In this document: piece by piece, positions 15,707 through 23,775 of the stretch
Position numbering within the stretch: position 1 is the first letter of the stretch
Layout: every line of letters starts with the position of its first letter
Source: Candidatus Fredericiella danica
GTDB lineage: Bacteria; Chloroflexota; Anaerolineae; Caldilineales; Caldilineaceae
Assembly (NCBI GenBank): GCA_016713335.1
Contig: JADJPH010000065.1
Span: forward strand, 1 to 25,720
Length of the DNA stretch: 25,720 nt
Direction of reading: 5' to 3'
The notes under the pieces: model-generated
Database searches by the model: none
What the model was told of the DNA's origin: nothing
What the model saw: the letters and a program-made list of their open reading frames with translations, nothing else
Program-made: the position numbers and the translations under genes

Positions 15707-16339
15707 ATGTCCCAGTCAGCCAGTTCCTATGCTGCCGAAGTGCGCCGGCCGATGATTGCCGAGGAAGAGGTGGATGCGCTGGCGCACTGTTATGGCACTC
15801 CCGTGCGCCGTACGCACGTGATGGTTGCGGACGAGTATATTCGTTACTATCGCTTCAGACCGGACAACGACCGGCGAGCCGAAGTCGTCTTTGCCATCCA
15901 GAACCCGGCCGACCAAATCTGGCTTCACACCAAATCCAACTACCCTTCAAATATCTACCGGTTGATGTCCGGTGGTATCCAGTGGGATGAGACGGTTCTT
16001 GATGCGCTCTGGCGCGAGGTCGATGAAGAGACCGGGCTTCCTTGTGTCATCGAGCGTTTTCTGGGCGTACTAACCTATCACTTCCATCACCGGCACGAGA
16101 CGGCAAGTTTTGCCAGCTATGTCTTTTCACTGCGCGCCAATTTTTCGCAACCCGTCTGCCAGCGCGACAATGAGATTTCGGCCTACCGGGCGGTGTTGCC
16201 AAGCCAGTTGCTCGACGTCAGCGTCGAATTGCGCAACTTGATCGGCAATCGTCATGGCTGGGGGCAGTGGCGCGCATTGGCGGTGGAATTGGTGCATGAG
16301 CAATTGACAAAGTCAAGCCTGACCGTCGGCGACGCATAG
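15707..16339 (+). CDS. NUDIX hydrolase domain protein
   Basis: 210 aa from ATG 15707, which sits 8 nt after GAGAAGGG; an in-frame GTG at 15698 overlaps that ribosome site and is less likely. The NUDIX box G-x5-E-x7-RE-V-x-EE-x-G-L is complete in GGIQWDETVLDALWREVDEE followed by TGL, at about residues 88-110. The N-terminal 45 residues are an extension, and the C-terminal 60 residues are helical without a recognised winged helix. These enzymes hydrolyse nucleoside diphosphates linked to another moiety using Mg ions on the box glutamates. The substrate is not determined. An NrtR-type regulator was considered, but the C-terminus does not look like its DNA-binding domain. It lies 55 nt upstream of pheT, which may share its transcript. 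Confidence 0.88.
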   Translation: MSQSASSYAAEVRRPMIAEEEVDALAHCYGTPVRRTHVMVADEYIRYYRFRPDNDRRAEVVFAIQNPADQIWLHTKSNYPSNIYRLMSGGIQWDETVLDALWREVDEETGLPCVIERFLGVLTYHFHHRHETASFASYVFSLRANFSQPVCQRDNEISAYRAVLPSQLLDVSVELRNLIGNRHGWGQWRALAVELVHEQLTKSSLTVGDA

Positions 16340-16355
16340 CGGCAAAAAGACAGAA

Positions 16356-16390
16356 ATTGATCATTGACGATTCACAATTTGATTTGAGAT
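16356..16390. repeat. Short period-7 array upstream of pheT
   Basis: Consecutive heptamers read ATTGATC, ATTGACG, ATTCACA, ATTTGAT and TTGAGAT from 16356 to 16390, filling the space directly before the pheT start at 16395. No convincing Shine-Dalgarno is left for pheT. The periodicity matches the other heptamer arrays at 21654 and 24310, although the consensus differs. Confidence 0.45.
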
Positions 16391-16394
16391 TCCT

Positions 16395-18959
16395 ATGTTA
16401 GTACCACTTTCCTGGCTCAAAGAGTACGTCGAGATTACGCTTCCGGTGTTCGAACTTGCCGAACGCATCACCCTGGCTGGCCTGGCGGTGGATGCCATCC
16501 ATGAGGTGGGCGATTGGTGGGATCCGGAGTTTATCCGGGTTGGGCAAGTGGTGCGGGTGCTCCCGCATCCGGACGCCGACCGGCTGGTGCTGGTCGACGT
16601 GGATTTCAGGGGTGATGCGCCGCAGCGGGTGGTGACCGGCGCACCGAATCTCTACGCTTACCGCACCGCGGAGACACTGCCTGTCCTCAAGGTGGCCTTT
16701 GCGCGCGCCGGCGCCGTGCTGGTGGACGCGTACAGCGAAGAACGCCCACGGCCAAAGAAGAAACTGAAAGCTTCCAAGATTCGGGGCGTAGAGTCGTCCG
16801 GCATGGTCTGTTCAGAGCGTGAACTTGGCTTGAGCGAAGAGCACGAAGGCATCATCCTGTTGCCTGAGGACGCGCCGGTGGGTGTTCCGCTGCGCGAATA
16901 TCTGGGCGACCAGGTTTTTGAACTGGATCTGACCGTTGATATGGCGCGCGATTTGAACATGATCGGTGTGGCGCGGGAAGTCGCCGCGCTGACTGACACT
17001 CCGCTCCATCTCCCGCCCGACGAATTCCCTGCCTCCGGCTCTGATCAGGCGTCAGATTATGTCGCCGTCCGCATCGATGAGCCGCAACTCTGTAATCGCT
17101 ACACCGGCGTCATGATCATGGGCGTCACGATTGGTCCGTCGCCGGCGTGGATGCAGGATCGCCTGACCAAGGCCGGCATGCGCCCGATCAACAAAGTGGT
17201 CGATATCACGAACTACGTGATGCTCGAAATGGGCCAGCCGCTGCACGCTTTGACTATGATATTCTCATGCGCCGTGCGCAGCAGGTGGGTGACGCCACCC
17301 CGACGATCATCGTGCGCCGCGCAGCCGATGGTGAGAAATTCAAGACACTGGATGACGTTGAGCGCACCCTCACCAGTTCGATGCTGATGATTGCCGATAC
17401 GCAGGGATCGATTGCGCTCGCTGGGGTGATGGGCGGCCAGGAGAGCGAGATCAGCACTGATACGTCGAATATCTTGCTCGAATCCGCCACCTTTGAGGCC
17501 ATCAACACCCGGCGTACGGGGCAGGCGCTGAAGCTGTTTAGCGAAGCGAGCTACCGGTTCAGCCGTGGCGTACCTGCCACCCTGAATTCACTGGCCGCGC
17601 GGCGTGCAGCCACGCTCATGCAGCGTTATGCCGGCGGACGTGTGGTGCCGGGGATGGTCGACACCTACCCCATCCCGCAGGTGGAGCCCATCGTTTATAC
17701 CACCGCCAGCGATTTGCAGCGTATACTCGGCATGCCGGTGACACTGGACGAAGCCGCCACTGCGTTGCGTCGTCTCGATTTTGCCGTGAGCGAAGTCGTA
17801 GAGCCGGCCAAAGACGCGCCTGATGACGCCACTTTTGCCCTGAGCCGCCAACCCGGTGAGATGCTGCTCGAGTGTACGCCGCCCTGGCACCGGCTCGACA
17901 TCCGTTACCCAGCCGATCTCATCGAAGAGGTAGCGCGTGATCGGCTACGAGCATGTTGGCCAGACGATGCTGGCCGATGAACTGCCGACGCAGCGCCGGC
18001 ACGCAGTGACTGAGACCGAAGAAAATATTCGCGATATCCTGATGGCCGCCGGACTGCAAGACACGGTCAACTATGCGTTGACTTCGCCCGAAAACCACGA
18101 TCGGCTGGCGCCTGGGCAGAAGACAACCGATGCCGATTATATTGCCCTGGCCAATCCGATTGCGGGTGAACGCCGGGTGATGCGCCAGACGCTGTTGGTC
18201 ACTGCGCTGGAGAATGTGCAATACAACCTGCGATACACCGATCGCCTGGCCTTCTTTGAAGTGGGCCGTGTCTATCTGCCCGAGGGCGGCGACGGCGTGT
18301 TACCGGTGGAGGACCGGCGGCTGGTGCTGGTCATGGCCGGGCCACGCCAAGCGCGCGACTTTTACCATCCAGGCGATAGCGCCGAGGTGATGGATTTCGG
18401 CGATCTCAAGGGTGTGGTTGAATTGCTCTTTGAACGGCTGGGTTATAAAGCTGCCGACGTCGAGTTTCGGGCAAAGCCTGACACAAATGTGTTTGGCCCG
18501 CGCTGCGCTGAGGTATTTCTGGTGGGTGAATCCCTGGGTCTCATGGGTGAGATTCATCCACGGGTGCGGGCGGCTTTTGATTTGCCCGGCCAGGTCCGGA
18601 TTGCGGCTGCCGAGCTACGTATCCTGCCGCTGGTGCGGCCGCAGTGGCAGTTGGATCCCATGCGTCCGATCAGTTCCATGCCACCTGTCGTTGAGGATCT
18701 CGCCTTTGTCGTGGGCGAAGAGATCACCTTGCGCCAGGTGGAGAACGCCATCAAGGCGGCAGGCGGCGATCTGCTGGTCGACCTTGAACTCTTTGATCTT
18801 TACCGGGGCGAGCCATTGCCAGCCGGCAGCAAGTCGTTAGCCTTCCGCGCGATCTACCAGAGCCAGGACAGCAACCTGCGCGATGCCGACATCGTCAAGT
18901 TGCGCGAGCGCATCGTCCGGCGGGTGGAGCGAGAGACGGGGGGGAAACTGCGGGGTTAG
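16395..18959 (+). CDS. pheT: Phenylalanyl-tRNA synthetase beta subunit, two frameshifts
   Basis: About 855 aa across three frames, slightly longer than the usual 800. It forms the alpha2-beta2 PheRS that charges tRNA-Phe. Domains in order: N-terminal B1 (MLVPLSWLKEYVEI), a tRNA-binding OB domain (IRVGQVVRVLPHPDADRLVL to KIRGVESSGMVCSERELGL), B3/B4 editing domain (NRYTGVMI, KVVDITNYVMLEMGQPLHA, GVMGGQESEI, TGQALKLFSEASYRFSRGV), B5, the catalytic-core-like domain (EENIRDILMAAGL, FFEVGRVYLP) and a C-terminal FDX-ACB anticodon-binding domain (SSMPPVVEDLAFVV to the stop). Frame breaks lie at about 17248-17252, where a T is missing before GACTATGAT, and at 17934-17940. As pheT is essential, these are probably sequencing errors. 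pheS is not in the window; a NUDIX gene occupies the usual pheS position. The gene converges on ecfS with only 6 nt between them. Confidence 0.95.
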
Positions 18960-18965
18960 GGTAAA

Positions 18966-19550
18966 TCATACCGACGAGCAGCCGGCGCCGCTGGCGCGGC
19001 CGCGGAGGGCGCTGACGACGGCCACCACAATCACGGACGCCACGATCAACTCCAGGACGACGTTGATACCCACGCTGAGTAGCGTGACAAAGAACGGCAC
19101 CCCCAACCGCAGCGCAATTGCCCCGATCACCAGGATCGTGTTGGTCAGCGTGCCTGCAACTGCTGCCCCAACCAGACGCCACTGCTCCCGCATCGATTTC
19201 ATGGCCGTGTAGACGAGCCACGCCACCGGGCCGATGAAAAGCCGCGGCACGACCGAGATGATCGGGTCCACGAAGATCGCATTCGCACTGCCCGCCGGCT
19301 GTTGGGCCGCCAGGAAAAGGCTAAACAGGCCAAATGCAGCGCCGACGATGAACCCCACGATAGGTCCTTCCAACACTGCGCCGATGATGGTCGGCACCAC
19401 CAGGATCGTGACGGCGATCATTGGGGGAATGGCGATGAAGCCCAACGAGATAAATGGACCCAGGTTGAGCGGGATCGACAGCACGATGGTGATGGCAATC
19501 AGCACGGCGGTGATGACGATCTTTCGCGTGACTGAAGAACGGTTCTCCAT
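18966..19550 (-). CDS. ECF transporter substrate-binding S component
   Basis: 194 aa from ATG 19550, which follows a strong AGGGGGAAG; the frame is open further upstream but without a ribosome site. Six hydrophobic helices fill the protein: TAVLIAITIVLSIPL, GFIAIPPMIAVTILVVPTII, GPIVGFIVGAAFGLFSLFLA, SVVPRLFIGPVAWLVYTAMK, LVGAAVAGTLTNTILVIGAI and VGINVVLELIVASVIVVAVV. The arrangement and the FVDPIISVVPRLFIGPVAW segment fit energy-coupling-factor S components, which bind a vitamin or metal ion and topple in the membrane with EcfT. I cannot name the substrate. It is the last gene of the proB-ecfA1-ecfA2-ecfT-ecfS series, 29 nt after ecfT. No riboswitch is seen in front. Confidence 0.8.
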   Translation of the reverse strand: MENRSSVTRKIVITAVLIAITIVLSIPLNLGPFISLGFIAIPPMIAVTILVVPTIIGAVLEGPIVGFIVGAAFGLFSLFLAAQQPAGSANAIFVDPIISVVPRLFIGPVAWLVYTAMKSMREQWRLVGAAVAGTLTNTILVIGAIALRLGVPFFVTLLSVGINVVLELIVASVIVVAVVSALRGRASGAGCSSV

Positions 19551-19579
19551 GACTTCCCCCTTTGAATCGATGGTTCTCG

Positions 19580-20443
19580 CTAGGCAAACCGGGCGAGAAC
19601 CGCATTGAACGCCAGATCTGCGCCGTACCAGACGGCGATGACATAGCATAGCATACCCACAACCACAACATAGTCAATCAAGTGTGCATGTAGTTGGACA
19701 AAACGGGTCCGGCCGGCGCCACTGACATAGCAGCGCGCTTCCATGGCCACAGCCATCTCTTCAGCGCGGCGGAACGCATTCACAAAGAGTGGCACCACCA
19801 ACGGCAACATGGCTTTGCCGATCTGCATCGGCTCACGCCAGGACAAGGCCCCGATCTCGCCACCTCGGCTTGCCTGCGCCTTGATCACGCGCTCCATCTC
19901 TTCTGCTAAAATTGGCACGAAGCGGAGTGAGATCGTCGCGATCATGGCGATGTCGTGCACCGGCAGCCCCACATAGCCAAGCGGTGTCAGAAGTGATTCC
20001 ATGCCGTAAGTCAGTTGCGTGATGGGCGTTGTTAACGTAGGCAGGCTGATCAGCAGCAGCAACGAGATCAGCCGGGTAAGGCTGAGCACGGCCATCAGCA
20101 GCGCATTGCTGGTAATGCGGATCCAGCCCCATTGGAAGAAGACGATACCGGCCGGCTCCTGCCAACCCAGCCAGAGGACGGAAAAGCCCAGAAAGAAGAG
20201 AATGAGTGGCAGGCCCCGCACAAATGGGCGGAGGACAAAACCCAACGGGACACGGGCGCTCCACACAATCACCAGCATCGTGGCAAGATAGACGAAGCTC
20301 ACAATGAGCGAGCGCGTAAAGGAGATGCCAAAAAGCAGAAAGAGCGTGACTAAAATCTTGGCGCGTGGGTCTAGCCGGTGAACAAAGGTGTTCCCGGGAA
20401 TATACTGGCCGATGATGATATTGCGCGAAAGCTCAAAGGACAT
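19580..20443 (-). CDS. ecfT: ECF transporter transmembrane coupling protein EcfT
   Basis: 287 aa with about five to six membrane helices. The opening GQYIPGNTFVHRLDPRAKIL is the classical EcfT/CbiQ start. The cytoplasmic coupling helices carry the two Ala-Arg-Gly-type motifs that dock on the ATPases: AQASRGGEIG at about residues 188-197 and MEARCYVSG at about 232-240, separated by about 40 residues as expected. It transmits ATP hydrolysis by EcfA1/EcfA2 to the S component. Its neighbours on both sides are the other ECF parts. The gap to the small membrane gene upstream is 53 nt and contains no recognised element. The frame is intact. Confidence 0.92.
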   Translation of the reverse strand: MSFELSRNIIIGQYIPGNTFVHRLDPRAKILVTLFLLFGISFTRSLIVSFVYLATMLVIVWSARVPLGFVLRPFVRGLPLILFFLGFSVLWLGWQEPAGIVFFQWGWIRITSNALLMAVLSLTRLISLLLLISLPTLTTPITQLTYGMESLLTPLGYVGLPVHDIAMIATISLRFVPILAEEMERVIKAQASRGGEIGALSWREPMQIGKAMLPLVVPLFVNAFRRAEEMAVAMEARCYVSGAGRTRFVQLHAHLIDYVVVVGMLCYVIAVWYGADLAFNAVLARFA

Positions 20444-20496
20444 GTTGGTTGCGTAAGATTCGCCAATGCTGGCTCACGCCAACAAACAAGTGAATG

Positions 20497-20772
20497 TCAA
20501 GCGCCAGGGCGGTACAGCCGCGCCACAATTGCATAGCAGCCGATGTCTGCTGCAAATCCCAGTGCCACGATCAACCAGTCCAACAAAGGCATCCCGCCCG
20601 GCGCCAGTAGCAGATAGGCCAGGACTGTGAATGGCAGGAAGAAGACGCCGATCAAGGGCACGAACACATCTGGCGTCGCTGCTTCCTCAAGAGCGGGATA
20701 GAAGAGCCAATAGAACAGCAGAATCGCCCGTGGGATGATCAGCACTAGAAACGATGTGATTGCACGTACCAT
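20497..20772 (-). CDS. Small integral membrane protein within the ECF operon
   Basis: 91 aa starting MVRAITSFLVLIIPRAILLF. AAGGAG precedes two adjacent ATG codons; the second (20772) has the better spacing, while 20775 would add one Met. Three hydrophobic segments are visible at about residues 4-22, 36-57 and 64-85, with a short acidic loop (EEAATPD) between the first two. The pattern LIIPRAILLFYWLFYP resembles small YggT-like or membrane proteins of about 100 aa found in Anaerolineae, but I do not recognise a defined family. It sits between ecfA2 (24 nt away) and ecfT, in the same orientation. An accessory subunit of the transporter is a testable inference. Confidence 0.7.
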   Translation of the reverse strand: MVRAITSFLVLIIPRAILLFYWLFYPALEEAATPDVFVPLIGVFFLPFTVLAYLLLAPGGMPLLDWLIVALGFAADIGCYAIVARLYRPGA

Positions 20773-20795
20773 CATCTTCTCCTTGTCTAAATGTT

Positions 20796-21758
20796 CTATT
20801 GAGTGGTCTGCAATAAAGTGCTGATCGTCTGCACCGCTTGCGGAAGCGTACAAACGGATGTTGTTGCAGGCAGCAGGTCCGCCGCAACCAGCTCATCCGT
20901 AACTTGTGTCACGTCGGGAATGTCGAGCCCCAACTCGCGCAATTGCGCCGGTTGGCCAAAGATCGTGGCCGGCGCACCCGCCATGACCGTGCGCCCTTTC
21001 GCCAATACAAAGAGCCAATCGCAAATCTCCGCCATCTCTTCCATGTTGTGGGATACCATTACCAGCGTCACACCTTTGTTGCGCAATTCCAGAATGTGGT
21101 TCATCAACTGCCGGCGCGCCTGCGGATCCAAACCCGCGGTTGGCTCGTCGAGCACCAGCACTTCCGGTTCCAGCGCCAATACACCCGCCAATGCCACGCG
21201 TCGCATCTGACCGCCACTCAGGCTAAACGTGGGGCGATCCTTGTACGCTTCAAAGCCCAGACCCACGGCCTCCATCGCCCTGCGGACGCGTGCTCGCACC
21301 TCTTCCCGGCTCAGGTTGAGCTTGCGCGGTCCGTAGGCCACATCGTCACCCACGTATTGTTCAAAGAGTTGAGCCTCAGGCAACTGAAATACCAGCCCCA
21401 CGCGCCGCCGGATCGATCGCACATCTAACTTGGGGTCAGCCGCATTCTGGCCAAAGATCAGCACCGTCCCCTCATCCGGTCGCAACAGCACATTCAGGTG
21501 TTGGATGGCAGTGGACTTACCGGATCCAGTATGCCCCAGAATGCCGACGATTTCACCACGCCGGATCTCCATCGAGATATCTTCAATCGCCTTCACCTCC
21601 AGCGGCGTCCCCCGCATGTAGTAGTGGGCGAGATGCTCCAGGGTAATGAGCGTGTCTCGGGTCTCGTGTTCAGTGATTCGTGTTGCGTGTTGCGTCAGGC
21701 GCTGCGAAGTCTGTATCTCGTATCTCGTGTTGCGTATTCCGTACTTCGTACTGCGCAC
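20796..21758 (-). CDS. ecfA2: ECF transporter ATPase EcfA2
   Basis: 320 aa from GTG 21758. The ABC domain begins at about residue 37 (LITLEHLAHYYMRGTPLEVKA). It has Walker A GHTGSGKST, the Q-loop VFQLPEAQLFE, signature LSGGQMRR, Walker B VLVLDEPTAGLDP with catalytic Glu, and the H-loop VSHNME. The pairing with EcfA1, the Q-loop and the long C-terminus mark it as the second ATPase of an ECF transporter. The first 35 residues (such as YGIRNTRYEI, TQHATRITEHETRD) are not family sequence but translation of the period-7 repeat at 21654-21758. No standard start codon exists between that repeat and the domain, so either the leader is translated or ATT near 21641 is used. It overlaps ecfA1 by 89 nt. 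Confidence 0.9.
   Translation of the reverse strand: MRSTKYGIRNTRYEIQTSQRLTQHATRITEHETRDTLITLEHLAHYYMRGTPLEVKAIEDISMEIRRGEIVGILGHTGSGKSTAIQHLNVLLRPDEGTVLIFGQNAADPKLDVRSIRRRVGLVFQLPEAQLFEQYVGDDVAYGPRKLNLSREEVRARVRRAMEAVGLGFEAYKDRPTFSLSGGQMRRVALAGVLALEPEVLVLDEPTAGLDPQARRQLMNHILELRNKGVTLVMVSHNMEEMAEICDWLFVLAKGRTVMAGAPATIFGQPAQLRELGLDIPDVTQVTDELVAADLLPATTSVCTLPQAVQTISTLLQTTQ
21654..21758. repeat. Degenerate heptamer array spanning the ecfA1/ecfA2 junction
   Basis: Fifteen 7-bp units run without a gap on the plus strand, for example GTCTCGT, GATTCGT, GTTGCGT, GTTGCGT, CTCGTAT, CTCGTGT, TGCGTAT, TCCGTAC, TTCGTAC and TGCGCAC. The core is CGT at fixed spacing, with an irregular stretch and phase shift around 21696-21716. 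Both the C-terminus of EcfA1 and the N-terminus of EcfA2 are translated from it in different frames. Related units occur at 24316-24339 and 24404-24423. Confidence 0.7.
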
Positions 21759-22566
21759 CCCACTTCTTCACCTCCTTTACAATCTCTCCCACCGTGAGTA
21801 GATTCCCTGGGAAACCCGGGAAGCGTGCGTGAAGTTCCGCCGCTAATGCGCTAACGTGAGGCACATCAAGGTGCAATTGGCGCAACTGCTCTCGCTCTTG
21901 GAAGATCGCTCGTGGTGGTCCATCCATAACGATCCGCCCTTCCGACATCACGATCAGGCGATCGGCATCAACTGCCTCACGCATAAAATGGGTGACGGCG
22001 ACGACGGTGACGCCCTGTTCGCGGTTGAGACGATGCGCGATGGCGAGCACCTCGTTGCGCCCCTGGGGGTCAAGCATTGCGGTCGATTCGTCGAGCACCA
22101 GCACTTCAGGCTGCATTGCCAGTACACCGGCGATGCAGATGCGCTGTTTCTGCCCACCGGATAGTTGGTGGGGCGCACGGGTGCGATAGGCCTGCATTTC
22201 AACCTGCTCCAGCGACCAGTCGACGCGGCGGAGCAACTCTTCGCGGGGAATGCCCAGGTTCTCCGGACCAAAGGCGACATCTTCCTCCACAACCGTGGCC
22301 ACGATCTGGTTGTCCGGGTGTTGGAAGACCATGCCGACGGTGCGGCGGATGTCGAGTGTACGTTTCACGTCGCGGGTGTTCCACTCTTTCCCCCAAACGG
22401 CGCCCTGCGTCGGCCAGAGTAGAGTATTCAGGTGTTGTGCCAGGGTGGACTTGCCTGAGCCATTGTGGCCAAGGATGACGACATATTCGCCGCGTTCGAT
22501 CGTGAGGTTTACGCCGGCGAGCGCGTGCACGGGGCGCTCACTCTTGGCATTGTAGGTAAAGATCAG
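21670..22566 (-). CDS. ecfA1: ECF transporter ATPase EcfA1
   Basis: About 298 aa. It has Walker A GHNGSGKST, Q-loop VFQHPDNQIVATVVEEDVAFG, signature LSGGQKQR, Walker B VLVLDESTAMLDP (Glu present; DES/MLDP is typical of EcfA1) and H-loop VTHFM. The A-loop tyrosine lies in LIFTYNAKSERPVHALAGV, upstream of the first standard start codon (GTG 22530), so the gene must begin earlier. The same frame has only CTG at 22566, overlapping the proB stop, and no ATG/GTG/TTG. An unusual start or an indel in the A-run at 22576-22579 is likely. The C-terminal 27 residues (QYEVRNTQHEIRDTDFAAPD onward) come from the heptamer repeat and are not conserved family sequence. Confidence 0.88.
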   Translation of the reverse strand: MIFTYNAKSERPVHALAGVNLTIERGEYVVILGHNGSGKSTLAQHLNTLLWPTQGAVWGKEWNTRDVKRTLDIRRTVGMVFQHPDNQIVATVVEEDVAFGPENLGIPREELLRRVDWSLEQVEMQAYRTRAPHQLSGGQKQRICIAGVLAMQPEVLVLDESTAMLDPQGRNEVLAIAHRLNREQGVTVVAVTHFMREAVDADRLIVMSEGRIVMDGPPRAIFQEREQLRQLHLDVPHVSALAAELHARFPGFPGNLLTVGEIVKEVKKWGAQYEVRNTQHEIRDTDFAAPDATRNTNH

Positions 22567-23666
22567 TCCGTCAACAAAATCATATCGTTGCGGTGAACGG
22601 CTACATCGCCATACGTGTATCCCAGCCGTTGTTCAATTTCATCCGAGCGGGCGCCGGCGATCAAGCGCAGTTCGGTGCTAGCATAGGCCACGATCCCACG
22701 CGCAAATTCGTGACGATTGGGATCCGTGATCACGACCGTGTCACCGCGCTGGAATTCGCCTTCAATCTGACGGATGCCCGCAGGCAACAGGCTGCGTCCC
22801 TTTTGGCAAAGCGCGTCGACCGCGCCCTTGTCAACATAGATCGTGCCGGCCGGCTTTGGCCCGGCCAGGATCCAGGCTTTGCGCCTTTCAAGCCGCGTCT
22901 CCAGTGCCGGGAAACGCGTGCCAACCGCTTCGCCCATTGCAATCCGCGTGATGACGTTCGGTTCCCCCCGGCCGCAATGACGACGTCAGCACCCGCATGG
23001 CGCGCTGTATTGGCCGCCTGCAATTTGGTGACCATGCCGCCGGTGCCCAACCCGGACACGCTGCCACCGGCAAGCGCCAACACCGATTCGTCGATGCGCC
23101 GCACCTCCGGAATCAATTGGGCATCCGGATTGGTGCGCGGGTCCGCAGTGAACAGACCGGGCAGGTCCGTGAGCAGGATCAACAGGTCTGCATTCACCAG
23201 CGTCGCGACAAGCGCAGAGAGATTGTCGTTGTCGCCCACGCGGATGTCTTCAGTGGCGACCGCGTCATTCTCATTGATCATCGGAATAATGCGCTGCTCA
23301 AGCAACGCAGATAACGCGTCGCGGGCATTGAGAAAGCGTTCGCGGTCTTCCACGTCGGCGCGTGAGCAGGATTTGCCCCACACGCACGCCGTAGATGTCA
23401 AAGAGCCGTTCCCAAATGCGCATGAGCTGCAGTTGTCCCACCGCCGCAAAGAGCTGCTTGCTGACGATGGTGGGCGGAAGCTTCGGAAAGTTCAGATGTG
23501 CGCGGCCCGCCGCAATTGCGCCGGATGTACACACGACGACGTCGGGACCTTGCTGATAAAGGTCAGCGCACTGGCGGGCAATCTCCACCATGCGCGCCTG
23601 GTTCAGTTGTTTGCCGCCACCGGTGAGCACACTCGTGCCCAACTTGACTACGATCCGCTTATACAT
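22563..23666 (-). CDS. proB: Glutamate 5-kinase, two frameshifts
   Basis: About 368 aa over three frames. It phosphorylates glutamate in the first step of proline synthesis. The amino-acid-kinase domain shows VVKLGTSVLTGG, CTSGAIAAGR, KQLFAAVGQ, QILLTR/ADVEDRERFLNAR, the substrate loop MINENDAVATED, DNLSALVATLVNADLLILL, TDLPGLFTADPR and GTGGMVTKLQAA. A C-terminal PUA domain follows (KGRSLLPAGIRQIEGEFQRG, ARGIVAYASTELRLIAG, DVAVHRNDMILLTD). Frame breaks are at about 23356-23363, a lost CG dinucleotide, and in the six-C run at 22964-22969. Both are typical sequencing indels. ATG 23666 follows GAAGG. It heads the minus-strand operon with ecfA1, which it overlaps or touches. proA is not in the window. 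Confidence 0.93.
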
Positions 23667-23703
23667 GCCATTCGCCTTCTATGCTTGGATAGATCCGACG
23701 AAG

Positions 23704-23732
23704 AGTATAGCTGAGACGGATGCGAAAGTCGA
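23704..23732 (-). promoter_or_regulatory. Candidate promoter for the proB-ecf operon
   Basis: On the minus strand TCGACT (23732-23727), a 17-nt spacer and TATACT (23709-23704) lie 38 nt before the proB ATG. The -10 matches five of six and the -35 four of six consensus bases. Confidence 0.42.
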
Positions 23733-23775
23733 TCCATGCGGTGTTGATTCGACAGCGGCTGACGCGCCGACGACG

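Noticed and set aside
17245..17255. Programmed ribosomal frameshift in pheT
   Set aside because: No slippery heptamer or downstream stimulatory structure was seen, a single T restores the conserved frame, and other genes have the same kind of break.
21654..21758. CRISPR array
   Set aside because: The units are 7 bp, contiguous and degenerate, with no spacers; no cas gene is nearby.
22593..23714. Long plus-strand open frame of 373 codons
   Set aside because: It is antisense to proB, whose frames give clear family motifs; the antisense protein is low in family-like features and Arg/Ser-rich.
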